DNA of 64,000 nucleotides from Sphingobacterium sp. UGAL515B_05. Its GTDB lineage: Bacteria > Bacteroidota > Bacteroidia > Sphingobacteriales > Sphingobacteriaceae. Positions 34,162-43,885 of the stretch are shown here, one piece after another (position 1 is the first letter of the stretch; each line of letters begins with the position of its first letter). Position numbers and translations under genes: made by a program. The stretch is taken from positions 3,348,001-3,412,000 of the forward strand of contig NZ_CP109907.1 of NCBI RefSeq assembly GCF_033097525.1, given 5' to 3'. The notes under the pieces were generated by a model that saw nothing but the letters and a program-made list of their open reading frames with translations, did no database searches and had not been told where the DNA came from.

Positions 34162-35738
34162 TGAAAGGAATTTTCAAAGAATGGGTGCCGGAGTGGTTGA
34201 TCAAGCTTATCCTGTTTAGCAGCTTGATGCCGAGTATGGTCTTATTTTTCCTGCCAGGTGCAAATACAAATGTCACCGCTGGATTTTACGGTGCCCAACC
34301 CAGTGATGTCCAGTTCCTGATCATTTTGTTTTATGCTGGTTTTGTTGGATTCTACGTTTTAGAACGACGCTTTTTTTTATACTTTCCCATCAAGCAGTAC
34401 TACATTATTTTTAATCTTCTCCAGTTCTTGAATTGCTTTTTGATGTACAGCATCACCGATATCAGCTGGGTATATGGCCTGCGCTTTTTCCAAGGGATGT
34501 TGTTTGCTTCTGCCGTAAACTTATCGATCTCCATGATATTCTCACGGTTGAAAAGCGATCGGGCTAAGGAAGTAAGTTACGCTGTCTTTTTCGGCATGTT
34601 ACTCTGCAGCTCCCCATTTAATACTTTCGTCACGGCTGAATTTATCGATTCATTCAATTTTGATCAGCTCTATCTATATGCTGCCTTATCATTTGTACCG
34701 GGTTTATTGTTGATTATGCTGTCGATGCGCTCTATAAGGCATATACGCCCTTACCCTTTGTTTTCATTAGACTGGGCAAGCTGTATTTTCTATAGTCTTG
34801 TGATCGTCAGTTTTGGCTATTTAATGGTGTATGGACAAGAAGTTTATTGGTTTAACGATCAGCATATGCTGATCATATTCGGGGTAGGTCTAGCGTTGCT
34901 TATTCTTTTTATTGTCCGGCAATTGGTGCTCCGGCGTGTGTATGTTCATTTGGCGATTTTTAAAAATAGGAACTTTCTCTTGGGCTTATTGATTTTGTAT
35001 ATGATGTATATCGAGCGCTTCTCCTTGACCATCTCAAATCAATATCTCGTACAGGTTATTCAACTTGATCCTATTCATTTGTCCTATATCCAGTGGTTTA
35101 ATATTGCTGGTATCGTGGCCGGTGTTCTGGGCTCATTGTATTGGATGCTTGGGCAAAGGCCGGTAAAATGGATCTGGATTTCGGGCTATTGTTGCTTGCT
35201 GCTGTTTCACCAATGGATGTTTTTCTCCTTTGAGGGGCAGGGTAATGATGCGCATTTTTGGATACCTTTGGTTTTACACGGACTCGGAGTAGGGCTTATT
35301 ATGGTACCCACCATCTTATTTTGCATTACCAGTTTCAGCCCTCAATTGGGGGCTTCTGCTGCTGCGGTCTGTCTTGCTATCCGCTACCTGGGCTACACGA
35401 GCAGTATCGGTTTGCAGAATTTTTTCAAATTGTTTGAATCTGCCCAGCACCAACAGGTGTTTCGGGATCAAACGGAAGTGGGCAACCCCTTGTTTCGGGA
35501 GTACCTGCAGCAGGAATCCGCCGGCGTTTTAAACCATGGATTACAGTATAAGGAACATACAGCCGCCTTAAAGCTCGTTGCTGAGCGGGTCAAGATCCAA
35601 TCCTTTGTGCGCTATGCCATGGATTATTATGAGATCATGTCCATGATCAGTATCAGCGTACTTTTGCTGATACTGATTTCGCCTTCCTTGAAAAGTATGT
35701 ATAAGAAGTTGAGAAAAAACAGAATCTCCCCAGCTTAG
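34161..35738 (+). CDS. MFS efflux transporter (EmrB-like)
   Basis: A 525-residue membrane protein starting with GTG that overlaps the stop of the EmrA-like gene (TAGTG). About fourteen hydrophobic helices, GLRFFQGMLFASAVNLSISMIFSRLKSDRAKEV in the position of the MFS loop motif, and a GLGVGLIMVP helix agree with a DHA2-type drug exporter. It would be the inner-membrane pump of the tripartite system. Substrate unknown. Its 3' end overlaps the convergent TolC-type gene by four bases. Confidence 0.85.
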   Translation: MKGIFKEWVPEWLIKLILFSSLMPSMVLFFLPGANTNVTAGFYGAQPSDVQFLIILFYAGFVGFYVLERRFFLYFPIKQYYIIFNLLQFLNCFLMYSITDISWVYGLRFFQGMLFASAVNLSISMIFSRLKSDRAKEVSYAVFFGMLLCSSPFNTFVTAEFIDSFNFDQLYLYAALSFVPGLLLIMLSMRSIRHIRPYPLFSLDWASCIFYSLVIVSFGYLMVYGQEVYWFNDQHMLIIFGVGLALLILFIVRQLVLRRVYVHLAIFKNRNFLLGLLILYMMYIERFSLTISNQYLVQVIQLDPIHLSYIQWFNIAGIVAGVLGSLYWMLGQRPVKWIWISGYCCLLLFHQWMFFSFEGQGNDAHFWIPLVLHGLGVGLIMVPTILFCITSFSPQLGASAAAVCLAIRYLGYTSSIGLQNFFKLFESAQHQQVFRDQTEVGNPLFREYLQQESAGVLNHGLQYKEHTAALKLVAERVKIQSFVRYAMDYYEIMSMISISVLLLILISPSLKSMYKKLRKNRISPA

Positions 35739-37057
35739 ATCTCCTGAATATCCCATATCCCGGCTGTGCGTTGGAGTTCAACCAATGCTACGGCATAATT
35801 GTAACGGGCTTCATAATAGCTAAGCTGGGTATCATTGTAGGTCCGTTGAGCATTTAAAACTTCGAGTAGGGATGTTTCGCCTCTTTTATAGCTGTAAACC
35901 TTTCCTTCCAAAATTGCTTTTGCTTCCGATAGCATAGCGCTGTCAAATAGCTGTACCTGTTTTTGAGCGGCCTGGTAGGTTAGGAACGCTTGCGTAACTT
36001 CGATCTGAATGCGTAGGAGTACATCTTGATAGGCAACCTCGTCCTGATCGATCTTAAATTTTGCGGCTTTAAGATCGCCCGTTTTAAAATTCGAGAACTT
36101 TAGCGGAATTGAAATACCTGCATTTATAGCCGTAAACTGAGGCGTTGGTGCAGTTTCATTTCGTGCTTCTCCATTATAGGTAACGCCAAATGAAAGTCCG
36201 AGGTCTATTGCCCGGTTGGCCTGCGCCAATTGGAGCAGACGCTGTGACAGCTGTTTGTTTTGCAGGGCAACTTTTAGATCGCTGCGGTCATTTTGGGCTA
36301 CTCTGACCAGTTCATCTAAGCGGTATGCCCGGTCCAAATGATCGAAAGCATCTGGGGGTACCCCCGTTGTCGTAAGGGAGTTGTCTGCCATAAATAGGGA
36401 AAGGTTTACAAGGGCGGATTTCCAGGTTGCTTCTGTTGCCAGCAACGTATTGTGCATATTGGCGGCCTCCAATTTAGATTGGCGGAAATCTATTTCAGGG
36501 ATGCTCCCCAATTTATAGCGGATACTATCCGATGTGGCCAATTGCCTCAGTTGCTGATAGGAATTTTGGTTTATTTTCACCAATAATGCCTGCTGTTTTG
36601 CTGTTAAAAATGCAAGTGTAGCGTCGGCACGTAAATTTCGGAAATAATCTGCTAGCAATAAACGGGTTACCTCGGCTTCATCTTTGGCCAGGTTTATCCG
36701 GGCTTTTCGTTTAGCCCCCAATTCCAGGGTCCATGCAATTCCTGCATTATAGCCCCGCCCCAGTTGTTTTGTACGTTCACTATTATCAAAAATGCCCATG
36801 CTAAATTCAGGGTCAGGAAACACCCTGGCGCTAATGATATTGGCTTCAGCAATGCTGAGGTTGAATTTTTCGGCGGCGTAGCCCAGATTATTTTTAGCGA
36901 CTGTATGTATAAATTTTGAATAATCGAGTTGCTGCCCTGTCAGTTCTGACACGCTGCTCTTCCTATCCTGAGCGATTGCTGTATGGTATAGCGCGAGTAT
37001 AAAAAGAAAAAAGGTAAAGCTTTTCTTTGATAAAATAGGTTGTTTGTTCATGATCAT
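35735..37057 (-). CDS. TolC-family outer-membrane protein of the metal efflux system (CzcC-like)
   Basis: A 440-residue protein with a signal peptide (FTFFLFILALYHTAIAQ); Met1 or Met3 may start. It has two outer-membrane efflux repeats, with KLGSIPEIDFRQSKLEAANMHNTLLATEATWKSALVNLSLFM and the C-terminal KVYSYKRGETSLLEVLNAQRTYNDTQLSYYEARYNYAVALVELQRTAGIW. As the last gene of the CzcB-CzcA-CzcC set it should be the outer-membrane channel. A 190-bp gap with a tandem repeat separates it from the permease gene. It ends inside the convergent MFS gene with no terminator visible. Confidence 0.88.
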   Translation of the reverse strand: MIMNKQPILSKKSFTFFLFILALYHTAIAQDRKSSVSELTGQQLDYSKFIHTVAKNNLGYAAEKFNLSIAEANIISARVFPDPEFSMGIFDNSERTKQLGRGYNAGIAWTLELGAKRKARINLAKDEAEVTRLLLADYFRNLRADATLAFLTAKQQALLVKINQNSYQQLRQLATSDSIRYKLGSIPEIDFRQSKLEAANMHNTLLATEATWKSALVNLSLFMADNSLTTTGVPPDAFDHLDRAYRLDELVRVAQNDRSDLKVALQNKQLSQRLLQLAQANRAIDLGLSFGVTYNGEARNETAPTPQFTAINAGISIPLKFSNFKTGDLKAAKFKIDQDEVAYQDVLLRIQIEVTQAFLTYQAAQKQVQLFDSAMLSEAKAILEGKVYSYKRGETSLLEVLNAQRTYNDTQLSYYEARYNYAVALVELQRTAGIWDIQEI

Positions 37058-37161
37058 CGACTTGTTCTGAATGTTCTGTTTTAGTTGGATCCCCTGCTTC
37101 CTAGCCTGAGCAAACCTTCAGCGGATGTGATTGCTGTGTAGGTTTGTCTAAAGGCTTTTTA

Positions 37162-37201
37162 ATGTTCAGGTTGAATCCACTCCATGTTCAGGTTGAATCC
37201 A
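37162..37201. repeat. Two tandem 18-bp direct repeats, 22-bp period
   Basis: ATGTTCAGGTTGAATCCA occurs at 37162-37179 and again, identical, at 37184-37201. The 22-bp period places both copies on the same face of the helix. They sit in the gap between the CzcA-like and CzcC-like genes. Confidence 0.8.
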
Positions 37202-37247
37202 TTCGAAACAGCAGAAAGCAAGCTGTTTCAAATGGATGAATTTGTAT

Positions 37248-40200
37248 TTATTCTACGGGGTCTTTTTGTGTGGTGCTGTTACGTTCTAAAAGATAATAGA
37301 GTGGAGGGAGCACAAATAGTGTCAGGATAGTCGAAAATAGTAGGCCATAAACGATTACCGTTGCCAAAGGACGTTGCACATCCGATCCAATCCCTGTTGC
37401 TAGTGAAGCCGGAAGCAAACCAAGAATAGCTACCGTAGCGGTCATCAAAACGGGGCGAAAACGACTAAAGGCTCCCTGTGTTACCGCTTTATGTAGCGGC
37501 AGCCCATTTTTACACAGTACATTCATCTGTGAAAGCATCAAGACACCGTTTTGTATGGCCACACCGAATAAGGCAATAAAACCGACTGCCGAGGAAACGT
37601 TTAGCGTCATCCCGCGAACATGGAGTGCGAGCATACCGCCAAAAAGTGCCAAGGGTACGATGCCCATTAATAGACCAGCTTGCCTAAATGAACCAAATGT
37701 GCCATACAATAAGATAAATATAATGGCTAATGTCAATGGGACGATAATGGCAAGACGCGTATAGGCACGTTGCTGATTTTCAAATTGTCCGCCCCATTTT
37801 AACGTAATTTTATGTTGGTCATAGGGTATATTTTTGGCAATGGCATGCTGTGCTTCAGTGAGGAATGTCCCTAGATCGCGACCGCGAACATTTAGACGGA
37901 CCGTCAACTGTCGGTTGTTACGCTCGCGTGAAATCATACTTTCTCCCGTATTGAGTTTAATCGTGGCCACCTGAGCTAGTGGAATACGGTTTCCATTTTC
38001 GGGATACAGCATTAAATTGCCGATTTTTTCAGGCGAATTCCTGTTTTCCTCCTGATATTGACAGGTAATATCATACACTTTGATTCCTTGATAAACCTGT
38101 GCAACGGTTTTTCCCCCGATAGCGATCTGGATCAGGTCAGTCACGTCAGCGATGTTCAGTCCGTATTGCGCTATTTTATCGCGATCGGCGATAATCTGCA
38201 ATTGGGGGAGTGGTGGCTCCTGATCAATGGCCAGATCGACAGCTCCCTTCACTTGTTGGAGTGTTGTGATCAGTTCCTCGGCGACCCGTCGGGTTTCTTT
38301 TAAATCATCGCCGAATATTTTGACAACGAGCTCACTATGGGCGCCAGCGATTTTATCCATGACCCCGTCGATCATGGGTTGGGAAAAAGCAACATTGAAG
38401 CCCGGCATTTTCGCATATTCTGCAGCAAGCTCATTGATCAGATCTTCTTTGGTTTTCCCCCATTTCCATGTTTTGTAAGGTTTTAATCCCACACTAACTT
38501 CGAAATGGGAGGGTGTCCAGGCGTCGGTACCATCGTCGTTACGCCCCGCCTGTACCATGACATAGGAGATCTCATCGTGTTTAAGTGTGCGGGCACGTAG
38601 GGTATCGCTCATTTCTTTTGACTTTTCTACTGTGATGCCTGGGGGAAGTGACACTTGAAGCCAGATCGAGCCTTCATCCAACGACGGAAGAAAGTCCTTG
38701 CCAACGGAGGCCGTGAGCAAACCTGTGGCAAGCAATACAATTGCCAATGGAATGAAAACTTGTTTGGGAGCCTGCATAACCTTTTCTATCGCCGACTGAT
38801 AAGCCGTAGTCAATTTTGCCAACCATTTGTTGTGAAAGATTTTTTGGGGTTTGCGATAGATCAAATAGGCCAACCCGGGTATAAGCACAAGAGCGACAGC
38901 CAAGGCACCGAAAAGGGCATAACCCACGGTATAGGCCATCGGCGTAAAAAGTTTTTTCTCGACGCGCTCAAATGCGAACAGGGGAAGATAGGCTGTAATA
39001 ATGATCAGTGTCGCAAAGAATATCGGTTTGGCGACTTCAGCAATTTTCTGCGCAATAGTTTTTTCCTGCAGCAGACTTTCTGGTTCATCTTCTCTTTTTT
39101 TAAGAATGGTTTCGAGTATAACGATGGCTCCGTCTACAATAATCCCAAAATCAATTGCCCCTAAGGAAAGCAAGTTGGCTGGAATATGGGTGAAATGCAT
39201 CAGAATAAAGGCAATCAACAAGGACAATGGAATGGTAATGGCCACCAAGAGTGCGCCACGCCAGCTGCCCAGGAAAATAATAAGGACAAAAATAACCAAG
39301 ATCATACCTTCGAGAAGGGTTTTGGAAACGGTATGTAGGGTATTGTCGACCAAACTGGTTCTATCGAGCACGACATGTATTTTTACGTCTTCCGGAAGAA
39401 TCTTTTCGTTTAGTTCGCGGACCGTTGCATTTACACCCGCCAAAACATCAGAAGGATTCTCATTTTTTAATAGCAGGACAATACCTTCGATATTGTCCGA
39501 ATAATTGGCCCCGCGTTTATCCGAATATCCTAAAGCGCCTTTGCGTGCTAGATTTCCAAGTTTGATCTGACCGAGGTCACGCATATATATCCGATTTCCG
39601 TTGGTGGATTTTACGACGATGTTGCCCAAATCATCCAATGTCTTGACCAGACCGATGCCACGGATGACGTACGACTGATCGCCACGGTTCATCACACTGC
39701 CGCCGGCATTGGCATTATTGCTTTCGATCTTGGCGACAACTTCGGCAAGCGAAATTTCATATTGGTCAAGCTTTTTCGGATCCAGTTCCACTTGGAACTG
39801 TGTGGTGATTCCCCCAAAATTGGTTACATCTGCAACGCCCGAAACCTGCTTGATTTTGGGAATGATAACAAAATTTTGAAGATCCGTCAACTGGCGTAAA
39901 TCGTGGGTTTTGCTTTCAAGAATATAACGGAAGATCTCACCTGTGGGTGAAGTCAGCGGATCTAATCCCGGACTGGCACCATAGGGCAGGGATAAATCAG
40001 CTAGACGCTCCTGTATACGGGCTCTCGCCCAATAATCTTCAACACCATCTTTGAAGACAATCGTGACCATGGATAAGCCAAAAGTCGTTTTACTGCGCAT
40101 TACTTCCATCCCCGGCAATCCATTGATGGCCTGTTCGATCGGGATGGTGATCTGCTGTTCCATTTCTTCGGCAGCTAAGCCCGGTACCTGGGTTACGACC

Positions 40201-40346
40201 TGTGACGATACGTCAGCGATATCAGGGTATGCCTCAACCGAAAGTTGTCGCCAGGCATAGTAACCGAAAAAGCCGATCAATAGAAAAGATGCGGCGATTA
40301 CCCATCTCTTTGCAATGATATGGCCAATCAATTGTTTAATATTCAT
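37248..40346 (-). CDS. czcA: Heavy-metal efflux RND permease (CusA/CzcA family)
   Basis: A 1032-residue inner-membrane proton antiporter with twelve predicted helices in the 1+5+1+5 RND arrangement and two large periplasmic loops. The helix segment GAIDFGIIVDGAIVILETI carries the DFG-DGA-E proton-relay pattern of metal-exporting RND pumps, and the N-terminus (ASFLLIGFFGYYAWRQLSVEAYPDIADVSSQVVTQVPGLAAEEME) is typical of the family. Metal specificity (Zn/Co/Cd versus Cu/Ag) cannot be settled by eye. It lies 35 bp downstream of the adaptor gene and is probably controlled by the two-component system encoded just upstream on the same strand. Confidence 0.93.
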   Translation of the reverse strand: MNIKQLIGHIIAKRWVIAASFLLIGFFGYYAWRQLSVEAYPDIADVSSQVVTQVPGLAAEEMEQQITIPIEQAINGLPGMEVMRSKTTFGLSMVTIVFKDGVEDYWARARIQERLADLSLPYGASPGLDPLTSPTGEIFRYILESKTHDLRQLTDLQNFVIIPKIKQVSGVADVTNFGGITTQFQVELDPKKLDQYEISLAEVVAKIESNNANAGGSVMNRGDQSYVIRGIGLVKTLDDLGNIVVKSTNGNRIYMRDLGQIKLGNLARKGALGYSDKRGANYSDNIEGIVLLLKNENPSDVLAGVNATVRELNEKILPEDVKIHVVLDRTSLVDNTLHTVSKTLLEGMILVIFVLIIFLGSWRGALLVAITIPLSLLIAFILMHFTHIPANLLSLGAIDFGIIVDGAIVILETILKKREDEPESLLQEKTIAQKIAEVAKPIFFATLIIITAYLPLFAFERVEKKLFTPMAYTVGYALFGALAVALVLIPGLAYLIYRKPQKIFHNKWLAKLTTAYQSAIEKVMQAPKQVFIPLAIVLLATGLLTASVGKDFLPSLDEGSIWLQVSLPPGITVEKSKEMSDTLRARTLKHDEISYVMVQAGRNDDGTDAWTPSHFEVSVGLKPYKTWKWGKTKEDLINELAAEYAKMPGFNVAFSQPMIDGVMDKIAGAHSELVVKIFGDDLKETRRVAEELITTLQQVKGAVDLAIDQEPPLPQLQIIADRDKIAQYGLNIADVTDLIQIAIGGKTVAQVYQGIKVYDITCQYQEENRNSPEKIGNLMLYPENGNRIPLAQVATIKLNTGESMISRERNNRQLTVRLNVRGRDLGTFLTEAQHAIAKNIPYDQHKITLKWGGQFENQQRAYTRLAIIVPLTLAIIFILLYGTFGSFRQAGLLMGIVPLALFGGMLALHVRGMTLNVSSAVGFIALFGVAIQNGVLMLSQMNVLCKNGLPLHKAVTQGAFSRFRPVLMTATVAILGLLPASLATGIGSDVQRPLATVIVYGLLFSTILTLFVLPPLYYLLERNSTTQKDPVE

Positions 40347-40381
40347 GTGTTTCTATTTTAAAAGTTGAAAGCCTGAGCCCA

Positions 40382-41482
40382 TCACAGGCCGGGTGTTAAA
40401 TAAAAGGCACCTTCAGCAACAATCTGTTCCTGCGGAACCAGGCCTGTTAAAATCTGGATCGCATCACCTTCTGTTACGCCAGTAGTAACATAGCGCTTGA
40501 CGAAGGTATTGGACGATGTTTTGACCCAAACAAAACTCTTATCGTTAAATTGAAATATAGCTTTTGCCGGAATGAAAAGTGTCGCAGTCATCTGCCGTTC
40601 GAATTCGGCGTTGACATACATCCCCGGTTTTAAGGTACGATCAGCATTTTCACAGGCAATGAGGACCTCAATATTCCGGCTTGCTTCGTCGACAAATTGG
40701 TTGATATGGATAATTTTTCCGGATATTTTTTTAGTAGGGAGCGCGTCTACGCTCACTTCAACACGCGCAAGTTGATCGATTGCCGGCAAGTCCTTTTCTT
40801 TGATGTAGGCCGATACCCACACGTTTGACAATTCGGCAATGCGGAGTAATGCCGGAGCGTCTTCTTTCGTGTACTGCCCCAGTACAATCGAACTACTTAA
40901 AATTTCGCCTTGAATAGGTGAACGAACAAGGAGAGGCTCACCGAGAACACTATGGGGCGGGTTGCTGTCGAATATTTTTAAGGCGGCAGTGGTATTTCCA
41001 AGCGCAGCATTGCTCGTCGCAAAATTTGTTGCTGCTTCTTCGAGTTCTTTTTTAGAGCCAACACCATGCGCGATCAGATCTTTTTGGCGTTTTAACATAT
41101 TCTCGGCAAACATAAATGCTTGTTTGGCGTCAAGGTAAGCCCTTTGTGCCTCAAAATAGTCGGATGAACTAATTGAAAATAAAGGCGTGTTGATAGCAAC
41201 TTTTTGGCCCAGTTTCACGTGCGATTTGACAATTCGTCCAGCAAAAGGGACCGGAATCTCCACATAACTGCTGGGAATAATCTTCACTGTAGCAGCTGCA
41301 TTTAGTTTCAGTGCATGTTGTGCATGGGTCGTCGTAACAAATTTGAGTTTCGATAACAGGGACGTGTTTTCACTGACGGTCACGGTGTCTCCAGCTGCGC
41401 TGATGGCCGGAGATTGGTTGGGGCTTTCGTGAGACTGGCTGTTGCAAGCTTGCAGCAACAGCAGCACAGGGATCCAATTCAT
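40382..41482 (-). CDS. RND periplasmic adaptor lipoprotein (CusB/CzcB-like)
   Basis: I prefer the ATG at 41482: it gives a textbook lipoprotein signal (MNWIPVLLLLQAC) and leaves about 45 bases of leader after a -7 box at 41532-41539. The longer frame from 41527 would begin almost on the transcription start. The ~366-residue protein has the adaptor fold: a first lipoyl strand set (VEIPVPFAGRIVKSHVKLGQKVAINTPLFSIS), an alpha-hairpin (FEAQRAYLDAKQAFMFAENMLKRQKDLIAHGVGSKKELEEA), a second lipoyl half (VRSPIQGEILSSSIVLGQYT), and the beta-barrel. No His-rich metal-binding N-terminus is present. Confidence 0.9.
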   Translation of the reverse strand: MNWIPVLLLLQACNSQSHESPNQSPAISAAGDTVTVSENTSLLSKLKFVTTTHAQHALKLNAAATVKIIPSSYVEIPVPFAGRIVKSHVKLGQKVAINTPLFSISSSDYFEAQRAYLDAKQAFMFAENMLKRQKDLIAHGVGSKKELEEAATNFATSNAALGNTTAALKIFDSNPPHSVLGEPLLVRSPIQGEILSSSIVLGQYTKEDAPALLRIAELSNVWVSAYIKEKDLPAIDQLARVEVSVDALPTKKISGKIIHINQFVDEASRNIEVLIACENADRTLKPGMYVNAEFERQMTATLFIPAKAIFQFNDKSFVWVKTSSNTFVKRYVTTGVTEGDAIQILTGLVPQEQIVAEGAFYLTPGL

Positions 41483-41531
41483 GTACCTCAAGGATTGGGT
41501 CGAATAGTTGATTGTACGGTTAATCATACCG

Positions 41532-41539
41532 CAAAACTA
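41532..41539 (-). promoter_or_regulatory. -7 box TAGTTTTG before the CzcB-like gene
   Basis: On the minus strand the bases read TAGTTTTG, an exact TAnnTTTG match, about 50 bp before the preferred ATG. No good -33 element is visible, as expected if an activator such as the adjacent response regulator is required. Confidence 0.45.
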
Positions 41540-41595
41540 TCCACCTGCTCCCGATAAGCCGGTTAGAGGGGCCTTAGAAAAAAATTAGAATTTTA

Positions 41596-42972
41596 TTAGA
41601 ATAATGAACGATGGGGGATATCAATGCTAAAAACACTTCCAACGCCTTTTGCCGAGCGGACGCTGATCTCGCCTTGATGGAGAAGCACGATTTTTCGGGT
41701 AAGCGATAAACCGATACCATTTCCCTCGCTATAATCTTTGTTACTTCCACGATAGAATGGCGTGAATATATTGGGCAGATCGACCGGGTCAATGCCTATT
41801 CCGTCATCTTTAAATTCCAGCTGAATCCTATTTTCATCCGCCTTGATAGCGATTAGGCATTTTTGATTGGGTGAAAATTTACAGGCATTTTCAATGAGGT
41901 TGACAAAGGCGACCTGCAATAGATACTCATTGGCATTGATGGATAGAAGTTTTTCATCTTCAATCGCCGGATCGACAAAAATGTCGAGTTTATAATTTGG
42001 ACTTGACTGGAGAACCTGCTGACATGCATCAATTAGTATTTCATCTATACGTAAGGTTTTAAACGCGATTTCAGAACTGTCGTAACTTGCTTTGGCAAAA
42101 TCAAGTAAGCTATTAAATAACTTCTTCAGTTTCTGTGCATCATTTAGCGTATTGTCGATGACAGTTTTATACTCCACTATGCTGCGGTCCTTATTGGCAG
42201 AAATCTCGAGTTCTGCAATCATGGCGGCCAAGGGCGTTCTTAGCTCATGCGAGATATTGGAGACAAAATGCTTTTGGGCGTCAAAGGAGTTTTCGAGGCG
42301 GTCGAGCATCGCATTGAATGTACTCGCCAATTCGGAAAGCTCGTCTTTATTTCCGCTACTCGTGAGCCTGGCATCCAAACTTGTCGCAGAAATGGTTTTT
42401 ACACGTTGTGTCATTTCCAGGATAGGTTGAAAGACCTTTTTGGAAAAGAATATTCCTGCTGCATAGATCAGAAATATAGACAAAATGAAAACCAAAAGAA
42501 TCGTAGATAATAGACTATTGAGTTTATTGTAGCCGTATTGATCATATGCTGCGGCTGTGATGATGTAAGTTTTGTCTTTATACGGAAAGGTTATGCCGAT
42601 GACCTGCCATTTTTCCTGATAAAATCGTATCTCTTTATTTTTGAGAATATCCTGCAGCATGGCTGCTGTCTCTTTGACAAAGTCGATATCTACGGCATCA
42701 TGATACAAGAGATCAAAACGGGTGTCGTAAATTGCAACCTCGACTTCGTTGAGGATTTTTCGGTTGTTGTGGTAGATATCTTCTAAGGTCTTTTTGTCAA
42801 CTTTTGCATTCAAAAAAAGGTTTGCTTTGGTGTAAGCTTCTTTTTTCAATAGGGCGTAAAATTCTCTTTCCCGATTCTCCACCGCTGAAAAATATACTGT
42901 ACAGGCAAATACCAGCAATATGGTGGCTGTAATCAGCGTGAATAATATGGAGATTCGTGTCCTGATTCGCAT
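41596..42972 (-). CDS. Sensor histidine kinase (metal-efflux-linked)
   Basis: A 458-residue membrane kinase. It has two transmembrane helices (about 8-28 and 155-177) around a ~125-residue periplasmic sensor, a HAMP linker (KKVFQPILEMTQRVKTISATSLDARL), the H-box VSNISHELRTPLAAMIAE, the N-box FVNLIENACKFSPN, DDGIGIDPVDLPNIFTPFYRG and the G2 box GNGIGLSLTRKIV. The layout is like CusS/CzcS. It overlaps the stop of its response regulator by one base and is followed by the metal efflux genes, so sensing of periplasmic metal is the likely role. Confidence 0.92.
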   Translation of the reverse strand: MRIRTRISILFTLITATILLVFACTVYFSAVENREREFYALLKKEAYTKANLFLNAKVDKKTLEDIYHNNRKILNEVEVAIYDTRFDLLYHDAVDIDFVKETAAMLQDILKNKEIRFYQEKWQVIGITFPYKDKTYIITAAAYDQYGYNKLNSLLSTILLVFILSIFLIYAAGIFFSKKVFQPILEMTQRVKTISATSLDARLTSSGNKDELSELASTFNAMLDRLENSFDAQKHFVSNISHELRTPLAAMIAELEISANKDRSIVEYKTVIDNTLNDAQKLKKLFNSLLDFAKASYDSSEIAFKTLRIDEILIDACQQVLQSSPNYKLDIFVDPAIEDEKLLSINANEYLLQVAFVNLIENACKFSPNQKCLIAIKADENRIQLEFKDDGIGIDPVDLPNIFTPFYRGSNKDYSEGNGIGLSLTRKIVLLHQGEISVRSAKGVGSVFSIDIPHRSLF

Positions 42973-43652
42973 TAGTCCTGTTTTAGAATAAAGCCCATTC
43001 CGGATTTAGTATGGATATATCTGGTTGCAAAATCTTTGTCGATTTTCTTACGTAAATAGTTGATGTAAACATCAATGAAGTTGGTTCCGGTATCAAAATG
43101 CGTTTCCCACACTTTTTCAGCAATTTCCATTCTGGAAAGGACACGCTCGGGATTTTGCAATAAATAATGGAGTAACTTGAACTCTTTGGGGGTCAAATGG
43201 ATTTCGACCGTATTCCTTTTGACGCTTTTGGTATGGAGGTTCATTTCCAGATCCCCATAACGTAAGATTGTTCCCGTGAGTGTATCTTGTTTTTGATATC
43301 TTTTGAGCAGAACTCTGATGCGGGCTAACAGTTCGCGCATTTCAAAAGGTTTGACCAGATAGTCATTCGCTCCGGCGTCAAAACCCTCAATTTTATCGTC
43401 TGTAGTTCCTAATGCTGTTAACATGATAATGGGAACATCGGGTTTGATATGACGAATTTCTTTGCAGAGATCCAGTCCATCCATCTTAGGGAGCACGATA
43501 TCGGTTATGATAAGATCAAAGTCGTGTTGTAAGGCCATTTTCTTTCCAGATATGCCGTCGTAGGCAATAGCTGTTTGAAATTCATTTTCATCAAGTCCGC
43601 GTTTGATCAATCCTGCGACACGTACGTCATCTTCGACTAGGAGAATCTTCAT
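42972..43652 (-). CDS. OmpR-family response regulator (metal-efflux-linked)
   Basis: A 226-residue protein. The receiver domain (1-115) has the acidic pair ED/D at 7-9, phospho-acceptor Asp51 in DLIITDIVLPKMDGL, Thr in IIMLTALG and Lys in DYLVKPF. The winged-helix effector domain (about 128-224) has VEIHLTPKEFKLLHYLLQNPERVLSRMEIAEKVW and DVYINYLRKKID. It is closest in style to CusR/CopR. It probably activates the efflux operon that follows its kinase, and perhaps itself through the palindrome at 43670-43691. Confidence 0.93.
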   Translation of the reverse strand: MKILLVEDDVRVAGLIKRGLDENEFQTAIAYDGISGKKMALQHDFDLIITDIVLPKMDGLDLCKEIRHIKPDVPIIMLTALGTTDDKIEGFDAGANDYLVKPFEMRELLARIRVLLKRYQKQDTLTGTILRYGDLEMNLHTKSVKRNTVEIHLTPKEFKLLHYLLQNPERVLSRMEIAEKVWETHFDTGTNFIDVYINYLRKKIDKDFATRYIHTKSGMGFILKQD

Positions 43653-43669
43653 ATAAAGAAAAACGTTAA

Positions 43670-43741
43670 AAACTTCGATTCATCGAAGTTTATCTATGAT
43701 ACCAAATCATGGGCTATCCATGCATTGTCCCTACAAATGTA
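43670..43741 (-). promoter_or_regulatory. Palindrome and -7 box upstream of the response regulator
   Basis: AAACTTCGAT (43670-43679) and ATCGAAGTTT (43682-43691) form a perfect 10-bp inverted repeat with a 2-bp centre, 18 bp before the start codon. Further upstream the minus strand reads TACATTTG (43734-43741), a TAnnTTTG match. The palindrome would lie in the leader, as an operator or an RNA hairpin close to the ribosome site. The rest of the gap 43653-43885 shows nothing else. Confidence 0.45.
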
Positions 43742-43885
43742 TCAAACTAAGCTAAATTTACACGGATATGCAAATAAAACTTTCTGGATTTCATGGGAGC
43801 GCTAGGAAGTATAAGTAGCAAATGGTTTTGCTTCATGTGGATCATAAAACAAAACTGTCATCCAAATTAGAATACTTTTGGAATT

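Noticed and set aside
38655..39504. Two + strand ORFs of about 168 residues opposite the CzcA-like gene
   Set aside because: They lie wholly within the conserved RND coding region on the other strand and have no recognisable domain.
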